A stretch of DNA of 10,920 bases from Holosporales bacterium (lineage in GTDB: Bacteria; Pseudomonadota; Alphaproteobacteria; BNTO01), in contig JAISRQ010000030.1 of NCBI GenBank assembly GCA_031273545.1, positions 1-10,920 of the forward strand, given 5' to 3'. Positions within the stretch are counted from its first letter, which is position 1, and the number at the start of each line of letters is the position of its first letter. A program made the position numbers and the translations under genes. The notes beneath the pieces were generated by a model. That model did not search any database, was not told the DNA's origin, and saw only the letters and a list, made by a program, of their open reading frames with translations. This document shows positions 1 to 6,644 of this stretch, one piece after another.

Positions 1-558
1 AAAATTGGTTTGAGGCCCAAGCTGAGTCATGCTCAACGGGAGTCCTATTTGTCCATTAAAATTTCTTTGAGTTGAGACAGTGTCCCCAGCAGAAGAAAGC
101 AATTCCGCAATCCATGTGCGCACAGTAGTCTTTCCAACGCTACCAGACACGCCGACCACTGTTGCGCATGTTCTCGCGCGCGCATACTGGGCCAAGTCCA
201 TCAACGCCGTTTTCGTGTTTGGCACACACAAATAGCTGCGCGCACTCAATGACGGAAGGTCAGGGTCCTGTACGATGGCCATGGCTGCACCTCGCTCATA
301 AGCTTGCGACACAAAATCATGTCCATCTACGCGTTCACCTTTCAATGCGATAAACGCTTGCCCTGGGATAATAGTCCTCGAATCGATGGAAAACCCTGTA
401 ATGGGAATGTTCGTCGGCACAGCAATAAAGCGCAGCGCAGAGACTACGTCGTCAAAGGTCCAAGCGTTGTCGCATGCCTCTTCCGACTCCTCTTCGGCGG
501 TTATATTTGTGTTTTGTGTATTCTGGTCAAATTCTACTTTCGACATATTTTCATCCAT
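1..558 (-). CDS. murF: MurF, UDP-MurNAc-tripeptide:D-alanyl-D-alanine ligase (3' part cut by window edge)
   Basis: MurF adds D-Ala-D-Ala to UDP-MurNAc-tripeptide, the last cytoplasmic step of the peptidoglycan monomer. I translated the minus strand by hand: 186 codons stay open from an ATG at 558 to the left edge. Residues 57-73 (FSIDSRTIIPGQAFIALKG) are the Mur ligase N-terminal substrate-binding signature, 136-145 (GVSGSVGKTT) the ATP P-loop, and 167-176 (NFNGQIGLPL) a MurF-typical segment after it. The start lies inside murE and gives a 25-nt overlap; a second in-frame ATG at 546 would give a 13-nt overlap. Translational coupling to murE is likely, since no strong ribosome site is seen. 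Oddity: about 30 acidic, Asn/Thr/Glu-rich residues precede the normal family start near WTFDDVVSALR, and no later Met or common alternative start removes them. Central and C-terminal domains lie outside the window. Confidence 0.93.
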   Translation of the reverse strand, partial: MDENMSKVEFDQNTQNTNITAEEESEEACDNAWTFDDVVSALRFIAVPTNIPITGFSIDSRTIIPGQAFIALKGERVDGHDFVSQAYERGAAMAIVQDPDLPSLSARSYLCVPNTKTALMDLAQYARARTCATVVGVSGSVGKTTVRTWIAELLSSAGDTVSTQRNFNGQIGLPLSMTQLGPQTNF

Positions 559-2060
559 TCTATAACTTCTTCTACATATTTTTTATCGCTAAACGGGATG
601 CATTTTTCCCTAGTTTTTTGATATAACTCATGACCACGCCCAGCTACTAACAGTATATCTCCTTTGCCTAGATCTGCAATGGCCTGAGATATTGCTGCCT
701 TCCTGTCGGGGATTTCTGATGTTTTACTCAAGTTTGAAATCCCGCTTAATATGTCTTGGCGAATAGAAGCTGGGTCTTCGAATCTTGGATTGTCGTCTGT
801 TACAATAACACGCGACGCAAGCTTGTCTGCAATTGCGCCCATTTGGGGGCGTTTGGTTTTGTCTCTGTCGCCGCCACAGCCGAATACAACTATTAATGAG
901 TTGTGAGGAACTTTGTTTAACTCCGACAACACCTTATATAAAGCGTCTGGAGTGTGACAAAAATCTACGTAAATGTCCGCGTTATTATGGCGCCCAACAA
1001 GTTCCATGCGCCCAGGGACTGGGGATATGTGCGGGATGGTAGCTACAATGTCGTCGAGGGGCAGGTTCGGGTAGGCACCAAGGATTAAGCCAATTGCACA
1101 TAATAAATTTTCGATTTGGAATGAACCGATGCCATTGTAGACGACATTTTGAAATGTTTGGCCGTATATACGTAAGTCAAAGCGTAGTGTACCAGAAAAA
1201 GATTTTTTATTGGATACAAAAAGATTTGAAGAAGGATTAATTCCATATGTAATAACATTTAACATTTTACTTAGGCACATGTCGAAAAAGAGCGTTGGAC
1301 TGGTTTCGTTTAAAATTGCGGAAGATGATTTTTTTGTTAAATCGCTAAATAGGCGCAGTTTGGCAGCTAAATAGGCGTCCATTGTGTGATGATAATCGAG
1401 ATGATCTTGAGTCACATTCGTTAACGCCACAGCATCAAACTGCAAGCCGTCTAGCCTGCGTTGATCCAGGCCATGGCTTGTAGCTTCTATGGCGGCACAG
1501 CTTATGTTTGAATGCGCGAGCCTTTGTAGGATTTTATGTAAGTTTACAGGGTCGTACGTGGTTAAGGGCGGGGCATCAATGTTTGCTAAGTCGGGAAAAG
1601 ATTGGATGTCTGGAATGTTAACTCCCAATGTGCCCAAGCTAGCGGACGGAATCTTTAGCAGGCTTAGTATCTGGCTTGCCATCATTACTGTGGAGCTTTT
1701 TCCATTTGTTCCTGTTACGGCGAGCAGCTTTTCCGGGATCGGAGTATAGAAATGCTGGCAGAGTTTGGCTGCAACAAGGCGGGCATTGTTTACTGCGACG
1801 AAGGAGGGGGCGAGTTCTGGAGACGATGATATTTCAGGCGGAATCTGCGCATTCTCTGAATTTTGCAGAGCCTCCCCTTCATGTATAATCAACGCTGCTC
1901 CTTTGGCGATTGCTTCTGTTGTATGGTCTATCGCGGAAGGGATTGCCACAAATACATTTCCCGGTTCCGTTGTTCGTGAATCTATCGATATGCCAGATAC
2001 TTGTATATCAACATCTTGTTCAATTCCTAAACTTTTTTGTAATAATTCTCTTGATTTCAT
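534..2060 (-). CDS. murE: MurE, UDP-MurNAc-L-Ala-D-Glu:meso-diaminopimelate ligase
   Basis: Cytoplasmic ATP-dependent ligase that adds the third residue of the peptidoglycan stem peptide. The protein is 508 aa, normal for the family. Residues 24-40 (ISIDSRTTEPGNVFVAI) form the N-terminal uridine-nucleotide domain signature; TGTNGKSST at 116-124 is the P-loop; EATSHGLDQRRL at 192-203 and NVTQDHLDYH at 215-224 are central-domain motifs; K234 in AAKLRLF fits the carbamylated lysine. The C-terminal domain has DFCHTPDAL at 366-374, GCGGDRDKTKRP at 394-405 and DNPR at 423-426. DNPR is the motif of meso-DAP-adding rather than lysine-adding enzymes. VAGRGHE is at 472-478. The ATG at 2058-2060 has no visible Shine-Dalgarno sequence; no better in-frame start was found. 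murF overlaps the 3' end. Upstream is a repeat-filled gap rather than ftsI, the usual neighbour. Confidence 0.97.
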   Translation of the reverse strand: MKSRELLQKSLGIEQDVDIQVSGISIDSRTTEPGNVFVAIPSAIDHTTEAIAKGAALIIHEGEALQNSENAQIPPEISSSPELAPSFVAVNNARLVAAKLCQHFYTPIPEKLLAVTGTNGKSSTVMMASQILSLLKIPSASLGTLGVNIPDIQSFPDLANIDAPPLTTYDPVNLHKILQRLAHSNISCAAIEATSHGLDQRRLDGLQFDAVALTNVTQDHLDYHHTMDAYLAAKLRLFSDLTKKSSSAILNETSPTLFFDMCLSKMLNVITYGINPSSNLFVSNKKSFSGTLRFDLRIYGQTFQNVVYNGIGSFQIENLLCAIGLILGAYPNLPLDDIVATIPHISPVPGRMELVGRHNNADIYVDFCHTPDALYKVLSELNKVPHNSLIVVFGCGGDRDKTKRPQMGAIADKLASRVIVTDDNPRFEDPASIRQDILSGISNLSKTSEIPDRKAAISQAIADLGKGDILLVAGRGHELYQKTREKCIPFSDKKYVEEVIEWMKICRK

Positions 2061-2105
2061 GAATGTTAAAAGACCAGATTTCTGAATGTCCCGGGATTCC
2101 TAATA

Positions 2106-2162
2106 ATTGTGGACAAAAAACTGAAGAACAACAAGTATTTTATCGTTTTAATAGTCCACAAT
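2106..2162. repeat. Palindromic element copy A (9-bp perfect arms)
   Basis: ATTGTGGAC at 2106-2114 and GTCCACAAT at 2154-2162 are perfect inverted repeats around a 39-nt loop. The loop stretch 2118-2149 matches 5140-5171 (copy C) at 30 of 32 positions. The arms use GTGG/CCAC where other copies have GCGG with CCGC or CCGT, so pairing survives base changes. The right arm runs straight into the 90/91-bp tandem repeat. Confidence 0.75.
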
Positions 2163-2362
2163 CTTTGGAGGCCCCGGTATCCCACTCCCCAAATGATTAT
2201 TGGTTTCCATACCAGTCAAACGCTTATAACTTTTCATATTCTCCCCTGTAATCTTTGGAGACCCCAGGTATCCCACTCCCCAAATGATTGTTGGTTTCCA
2301 TGCCAGTCAAACGCTTATAACTTTTCATTTTCTGCTCCGCAATCTTTGGGGACCCGGGTATA
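2160..2362. repeat. 90/91-bp tandem repeat, two units plus a partial third
   Basis: Unit 1 is 2160-2249 (90 bp), unit 2 is 2250-2340 (91 bp), and a partial third unit runs 2341-2362. Each starts with AATCTTTGG and contains CTCCCCAAATGATT followed by CAAACGCTTATAACTTTTCA. Within the array, 2277-2290 (TCCCCAAATGATTG) pairs with 2340-2352 (CAATCTTTGGGGA) as a 13-bp stem with one bulged T. The equivalent stem of unit 1 is 2186-2199 with 2249-2260 and has A-T where unit 2 has G-C, a compensatory change. There are no CRISPR-like spacers. Confidence 0.8.
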
Positions 2363-2365
2363 TGT

Positions 2366-3475
2366 TTATTTTTTGATAAATACGTACCACCCTTTGTTTT
2401 GAGTTGGCTCTTCTGGAGGTTCTTCACCGTCGCATTCACAAGCGGCGACTAAAAAATCGTAGTATAGTTTCATTAAACCCTTCACTTCATCAGGCGAACA
2501 CGGTTTTAGTCCTTGGGTTATCTTTTCTTTTCTCCAATATTTTTTTAAACACGGAACAGCCTTCTTTACTGCGTTTATTACGACATCAGTTGCCTTCTCT
2601 TGCAATGAAGACTCGTGATTATTGCTCTTGTTGGCCAATTCTTTTAGAACAGCGATCTCATCTTTACTATAATCGCTTATAGGTTCACAACGGCCCCTGT
2701 TGTAATTTTCAAGAAGATAAGAAGCTTTGAGAATTATATCTTGCTCTTCTGGTGATAAGTCCTCGCATATCCGTTCTCCAACCGATTTGCACTTAGACGT
2801 TTGCTTATCCGCAGATTGGCTTTCAATTTGAGGAGCTTTTATTTTTTTCTTTCGGGCCATTTCTTCTTTTATAAGTAGTGCTATATATTCTATACCCTCA
2901 CTACTAAAGATACGCCCACTCATACCTCCTATTCCCCATGGCACGCGTTCAACAAAGTTATTGCTGTCATTGATCATGTAAATTTCACATTTATTAAACA
3001 GGTCATCTATATCCTTGCTACTTAACCCTTCTAAAAGACTAAAAAGACGTTTTCCAATAATAGCACCACCTGATTTCAGCAAATTAATGCAGGCATTGAT
3101 TGTTAATATTGGTTCTATTGATCTTCTTAATATTTCATAGTCGTCGAAGATAATGCTGAACATACCTGGCAACTTTGATGGTAATTCTTTCCACGCATCC
3201 AAGTCTGTAGCATATGCACATATTCCACGGCCAGATGGGATACAATGACCGTCAAGGAAGAACCAATTGTCTTCACAGAACCTCCAAGAGCCCTGATCAC
3301 CAAGGACAAAGTATACTTCTTCGCCAGTTCGATTTTTGTCTTTCACAAAATTTTCTGCATCGATAGATACAAACTGTTTTTGACTTTGCTGAGGAGTACT
3401 AGTAGCACTCCCATCCGCATAAATATTGCAAATAGCCAAGCTAATAACCGCTATATGCTTTTTTAAAGAATACAT
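2366..3475 (-). CDS. Exported protein, paralog 1 of a three-member family with a degenerate methyltransferase-like core
   Basis: I do not recognise a named family. From the ATG at 3475 the product is 369 aa; an ATG at 3484 would add three residues, but all three paralogs align from the Met before Tyr (MYSLKKHI here). The N-terminus is a signal peptide: lysines, a hydrophobic run IAVISLAICNI, and likely cleavage after IYA. Then come VLGDQGSW (57-64), WFFLD (71-75), SIIFDDYEIL (107-116), LLKSGG (132-137) and VPWG (178-181); a helical, charged segment (about 195-345); and a final WYVFIKK (363-369). This order resembles strands 1-7 of a class I methyltransferase (acidic end of strand 2, LKPGG before strand 5), but the GxGxG loop is weak and Pro is Ser in LKSGG, so activity is doubtful. 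The protein ends at WYVFIKK, without the VVDSE tail of its paralogs. Confidence 0.85.
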   Translation of the reverse strand: MYSLKKHIAVISLAICNIYADGSATSTPQQSQKQFVSIDAENFVKDKNRTGEEVYFVLGDQGSWRFCEDNWFFLDGHCIPSGRGICAYATDLDAWKELPSKLPGMFSIIFDDYEILRRSIEPILTINACINLLKSGGAIIGKRLFSLLEGLSSKDIDDLFNKCEIYMINDSNNFVERVPWGIGGMSGRIFSSEGIEYIALLIKEEMARKKKIKAPQIESQSADKQTSKCKSVGERICEDLSPEEQDIILKASYLLENYNRGRCEPISDYSKDEIAVLKELANKSNNHESSLQEKATDVVINAVKKAVPCLKKYWRKEKITQGLKPCSPDEVKGLMKLYYDFLVAACECDGEEPPEEPTQNKGWYVFIKK

Positions 3476-3511
3476 TCTGAACATCTCTCAATAAAAAAAG
3501 ACCACCTGTTT

Positions 3512-3550
3512 CAGTATAATCGTTTGTTATTTATAAAGGGTTAACAAGAG
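3512..3550 (-). promoter_or_regulatory. Putative promoter of paralog 1, shared with paralog 2
   Basis: A TATACT -10-like box (minus strand, 3518-3513) lies about 38 nt before the start codon. The block CAGTATAATCGTTTGTTA (plus strand, from 3512) is nearly the same as that before paralog 2, with about 19 of 23 bases matching. The minus strand also has GTTAAC some 22 nt further upstream. No convincing -35 box at normal spacing is seen. Confidence 0.45.
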
Positions 3551-3626
3551 CTAAAAAAGTAATCGACAGTGAGTGGCACGAAGGGTTACACAAAAACACC
3601 ACATGCTACCCAACTAGGCTTCAAAA

Positions 3627-3685
3627 GATTACGGACAAAAATCCGCAGAATCGCAAGCGTTTGATCGCTTCAAAAATCCGCAATC
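3627..3685. repeat. Palindromic element copy B, after paralog 2
   Basis: GATTACGGA at 3627-3635 and TCCGCAATC at 3677-3685 form inverted arms; read as minus-strand RNA, all nine positions pair, one as G-U. The 41-nt loop contains a smaller hairpin, AAGCG-TTTGAT-CGCTT. The flank ATTTGGGGGCGGAGGATATC beyond the right arm matches the flanks of the other copies in outline. It starts 32 bp beyond the paralog 2 stop codon, so it would lie in the 3' UTR and could act as a terminator or mRNA stabiliser. Confidence 0.65.
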
Positions 3686-3716
3686 ATTTGGGGGCGGAGG
3701 ATATCGTCGGAAATGT

Positions 3717-4952
3717 TCAGTCTTTAGGTGTAAAGGCTAAAGTTTCACTATCAACGACGTCTGCTTTTTTAACAAGGACGTACCATTCCTCATGTGGGGT
3801 CGGATCTATTGGGGGAGCTCCTTGCATACCATTATCGATGTATTCTAGCGTGGCCTCATTATAATCGAGGCGTTGCTTTATTAGATGTTTTACTTCATTT
3901 TTATGTAACAATTTTAGGTCCTGAGTTATTTGCTCTCTATTCCAAGACAGTTTTAAATACGGAACGACCTTTTTTACAATATTCAGCAACATACTTATCA
4001 GTTCTGAATAAACTTCGTTATAAAAAACGTGTGGTTTATTTGGGTCGTAGTCGTCATAACCGAAGCCATTTAATTTGGCGGCTTCAGTTAAAATCGCGAG
4101 TTCCTCTTTAGTAAACATTTTTTTTTGTACACGGAACCCTTTATCCTTGCGATTGCGGTAACTTTCAAGAAAAGAAAAAATTTTAAGAATAGACTCTTGG
4201 TCCTTCCCCGATACAACTTTACATACTAGCTCAACCGATTTGTGTTCAGATGTTAGACTCACAGCAGATTCGTGATGAGGTCCCACTTGGCTACTTTCCT
4301 CATTTATGCTCGTTTCATCATTTTTACTTCTTTCCTTACTTATGACTGACGCAAGATATTTTATGAACTCATAGTAGTCAAATTGCCGACTATATGCAGT
4401 TCCCGTTCCCCATGGAATGCGCTCAATGAACTCATTACTGTCCCCTATTGTAAAAACATTACATTTACTAAGTATATTGTCGATTTCATCATTACTAAGG
4501 CCTAACAAAAGCGCTACAATACTCTTTCCAATAAGAGCTCCTCCTGGTTTCAGCAAATTAATACAATGATCAATTACTGCTTTCTTTTCTCCTTCTGCTT
4601 CTAGCAATATTTTAAAATCGTCAAGAATCATGCTGAACTTATTGGGAAATTTTGATGATAGTTCTTTCCATGCATTCAAGTTTTTAACATATGCGCGTAC
4701 CCCACGGCCAGGTGGTACACTACTACAGTCAAAGAATAACCAATAGTTTTCATTGAATCTCCAAGTGCCAAGATCCCCAATGACAAGATATACTTCTTCG
4801 CCAGTTAGCTCTTTGTCCTTCACAAACTTTTCTGTTTCACTAGACACAAATTGTTCTTGATTTTGCGAAAAAGTACTAGTAGCACTGTTACTAGTACAAA
4901 TATTACAAACAGAAGAAAGAGTAGCAATTATATATTTTTTAAAAGAATACAT
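3717..4952 (-). CDS. Exported protein, paralog 2 of the methyltransferase-like family
   Basis: From the ATG at 4952 the product is 411 aa, the longest of the three. A TTG four codons upstream is less likely because the paralogs align from MYSFKKYI. The N-terminus is lysine-rich then hydrophobic (YIIATLSSVCNIC), signal-peptide-like but with a less canonical cleavage site than its siblings. Visible blocks: VIGDLGTW (57-64), WLFFD (71-75), FSMILDDFKIL (106-116), LLKPGG (133-138), IPWGTG (179-184), a Ser/Glu-rich linker (about 210-240), a helical segment to about 365, and WYVLVKK (390-396). I read this as a secreted Rossmann methyltransferase-like fold with an insert before its last strand. It is the only copy with the full C-terminal tail, VVDSETLAFTPKD. 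About 241 bp separate it from paralog 1, with its own promoter-like and palindromic sequences, so the paralogs may be separate transcription units. Confidence 0.86.
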   Translation of the reverse strand: MYSFKKYIIATLSSVCNICTSNSATSTFSQNQEQFVSSETEKFVKDKELTGEEVYLVIGDLGTWRFNENYWLFFDCSSVPPGRGVRAYVKNLNAWKELSSKFPNKFSMILDDFKILLEAEGEKKAVIDHCINLLKPGGALIGKSIVALLLGLSNDEIDNILSKCNVFTIGDSNEFIERIPWGTGTAYSRQFDYYEFIKYLASVISKERSKNDETSINEESSQVGPHHESAVSLTSEHKSVELVCKVVSGKDQESILKIFSFLESYRNRKDKGFRVQKKMFTKEELAILTEAAKLNGFGYDDYDPNKPHVFYNEVYSELISMLLNIVKKVVPYLKLSWNREQITQDLKLLHKNEVKHLIKQRLDYNEATLEYIDNGMQGAPPIDPTPHEEWYVLVKKADVVDSETLAFTPKD

Positions 4953-4988
4953 GCCATATGCCAATTATAAATAAAAGATGTCTATATC

Positions 4989-5027
4989 CAGTATAGTCGT
5001 TTATTAGTTACTAAAAGATTAGTGACG
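4989..5027 (-). promoter_or_regulatory. Putative promoter of paralog 2
   Basis: A TATACT -10-like box (minus strand, 4995-4990) lies about 38 nt before the start codon, the same distance as in paralog 1. The plus-strand block from 4989, CAGTATAGTCGTTTATTAG, aligns with the paralog 1 block, and the match continues more weakly upstream. A standard -35 is not evident; the conserved stretch could instead be an operator. Confidence 0.45.
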
Positions 5028-5124
5028 TAAGTATTCTACGTTTTTTTTATTATATGCGATGATGTTGTAGTACACCGGAGGTTACAGTCACTGGGGACAC
5101 CGGCGCCCATCTTCAAGTATTAAT

Positions 5125-5185
5125 GGTTGTAGCCAAAGAAAACTGAAGAACAGCAAGTATTTTGTCGTTTTCAAAATCCGCAATC
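5125..5185. repeat. Palindromic element copy C, after paralog 3 (one arm decayed)
   Basis: The right arm TCCGCAATC (5177-5185) and its flank ATTTGAGGAGGG match copy B. The loop 5140-5171 is nearly identical to copy A (30 of 32). The left arm (GGTTGTAGC, from 5125) is degenerate and would pair poorly. The mix of a B-like arm with an A-like loop shows that A, B and C are one family. Confidence 0.6.
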
Positions 5186-5237
5186 ATTTGAGGAGGGAAT
5201 GTATCCGAAGTAAATGTTCAATTTTTAACTAGAAGTG

Positions 5238-6386
5238 CTAAGCTTCACTATCAACGACGTTTGTTTTTTTGATAAAGACGTACCACTCCTTGTAAGGGGT
5301 TGGATCTATAATATCCTCCTCCATTGGTCCATCTAAGTATTCTTGAAGGACAACTTTACGTTGTTTAATTAACTTCTTTACTTCATCTGCAGAATACGAT
5401 TCTAGACCCCGAGTAATCTGACCTATATTCCAGTAGTTTTTTAAACACTTCACCGCATTCTTTACAGCATCCGATACTACACTTGTTGCTTTCGTACGAA
5501 GTTTGTCTAAATCACTTGACTCACTCGTGCCAGCCAATTCGTTAAAGATGGCGATCTCCTTTTTATTAAAGGGAGCTAATCCACCCCGTTCGTTGAATAT
5601 TCTGTTGTTTGGGCGACAGTGTTCAATAAAGTACAAGGCCTTAAGGATAGAATCTTGTTCCTTTTCTGATAACGTACTGCATATTAGCTCCCCAGCCGAT
5701 TTGCCTTCAAAGAGTTGCTCAACAACGGGTTCAGGCTTAGGTTGGACATTTTGGGGACTTTCCTTATTTCGCGCCCTTTCCTTATTTATGAGTGACGCAA
5801 CATATTTTATGTGTGTCTCGCAGGAAAAAATGAGGCTATCTGCAGATCCTGTTCCCCATGGAATACGTTTAACGAGTTCATGAGTATCCTTTATTCTGTA
5901 GATTTCACATGTTCTGAATATATTGTCGACGTCATCATCATCGAATTCAAATAAAAGCCCAAAAAGATTCTGTCCAATAATAACTCCGCCTGGTTTCAGC
6001 AACTTAATACAATGACCAATTATTGATTTTTGGTTTGCTGAGTTTGTTAGTATTCTGAAATCATCGAAAATCATGCTAAACGTGTCGGGAAATTTTGATG
6101 ATAATTCTTCCCACGCATCCACGTTTTCAACATCTGTGACTACCCCACGATTAGACGGGACACGCATCTTGTCAAAGAAGAACCAATAGTTTTCATTGAA
6201 TCTCCACGTGCCACTATCCCCAACGACGAGATATACTTCGCCAGTTTGCGCTCTTACAAAATTTTCCGCCTCACTGGATACAAACTGATTTTGATTTTGC
6301 TGATAAATATCAGTGATGCTCTCGTCAGCATAAGCATTACAAACAGTAAGAAGAACAACCATTATATATTTTTTTGAAGGATACAT
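5238..6386 (-). CDS. Exported protein, paralog 3 of the methyltransferase-like family
   Basis: From the ATG at 6386 the product is 382 aa; an upstream TTG at 6404 is in frame but not supported by the paralogs. The signal peptide is clear: MYPSKKYI, hydrophobic MVVLLTVCN, likely cleavage after AYA and before DES. Blocks: VVGDSGTW (54-61), WFFFD (68-72), FSMIFDDFRIL (103-113), LLKPGG (129-134), IPWGTG (175-180), a Pro/Glu linker near 210-225, a helical region, and WYVFIKK (368-374). The tail ends VVDSEA. Aligned with paralog 2 DNA, one T is missing near 5242-5246, which shifts frame to an early TAG; restoring it would give a tail of paralog 2 length ending at a TGA in the same place. It is the middle gene of the minus-strand run, after the ankyrin gene. 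Function unknown; the methyltransferase reading is inference from motif order. Confidence 0.86.
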   Translation of the reverse strand: MYPSKKYIMVVLLTVCNAYADESITDIYQQNQNQFVSSEAENFVRAQTGEVYLVVGDSGTWRFNENYWFFFDKMRVPSNRGVVTDVENVDAWEELSSKFPDTFSMIFDDFRILTNSANQKSIIGHCIKLLKPGGVIIGQNLFGLLFEFDDDDVDNIFRTCEIYRIKDTHELVKRIPWGTGSADSLIFSCETHIKYVASLINKERARNKESPQNVQPKPEPVVEQLFEGKSAGELICSTLSEKEQDSILKALYFIEHCRPNNRIFNERGGLAPFNKKEIAIFNELAGTSESSDLDKLRTKATSVVSDAVKNAVKCLKNYWNIGQITRGLESYSADEVKKLIKQRKVVLQEYLDGPMEEDIIDPTPYKEWYVFIKKTNVVDSEA

Positions 6387-6419
6387 TCTAAGTATTAAGC
6401 ACAAAAGGGATACATATTT

Positions 6420-6456
6420 AAACTATACTACCTTCACAGGTTATAAAAACTTAACA
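6420..6456 (-). promoter_or_regulatory. Putative promoter of paralog 3
   Basis: A TATAGT -10-like box (minus strand, 6427-6422) lies about 36 nt before the start codon. Upstream, GTTAAG followed by TTATAA resembles the spacing of GTTAAC and TTTATAA before paralog 1. The match to the other two promoters is weaker than theirs to each other. Confidence 0.35.
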
Positions 6457-6543
6457 CTACACGTATTCAATATTTTTTTCTTGCAATGTCATCGTCTATG
6501 CTAGGAAGCTGCAATCTTTGACAACACGTTGTCCTCCCAAAAT

Positions 6544-6594
6544 ACTACGGACTTTTTGAGAGAACAAACTATCTTTCAGTTTCTGGTCCGCAAT
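6544..6594. repeat. Palindromic element copy D, after the ankyrin gene
   Basis: ACTACGGAC (6544-6552) and GTCCGCAAT (6586-6594) flank a 33-nt loop. In minus-strand RNA all nine positions pair, two as G-U. The segment 6574-6603, which spans the right arm and the following G run, matches 2323-2352 of the tandem array at 26 of 30 positions. It begins 51 bp beyond the ankyrin-gene stop, so the repeat also follows a gene outside the paralog family. Confidence 0.65.
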
Positions 6595-6644
6595 TTTTGG
6601 GGGACTTCGGCGTATGCTGAGTTTTTCTTGGAAGCAATAGCAGG

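Larger units (their letters stand above)
2061..2365. other. 305-bp gap filled with repeats between paralog 1 and murE
   Basis: No credible gene. Most of the gap is repeat: a palindromic element at 2106-2162, then two tandem units to 2340 and a partial third running to about 2362, four bases from the stop codon of the next gene. The murE promoter must lie here or further upstream, but I cannot point to convincing -35/-10 boxes. CCCGGGATTCC at 2091-2101 resembles the GC-rich parts of the neighbouring repeats and may be another eroded piece. Confidence 0.75.

Noticed and set aside
162..621. Plus-strand frames over the left end
   Set aside because: They are antisense to the clearly conserved murF and murE coding sequences.
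2160..2362. CRISPR-like array
   Set aside because: Units are long and directly adjacent with no unique spacers, and there are no cas genes.
2224..2439. 71-codon minus-strand frame through the tandem repeat
   Set aside because: It overlaps the end of paralog 1 in another frame and consists largely of repeat sequence; the units are 90 and 91 bp, so the frame is not kept.
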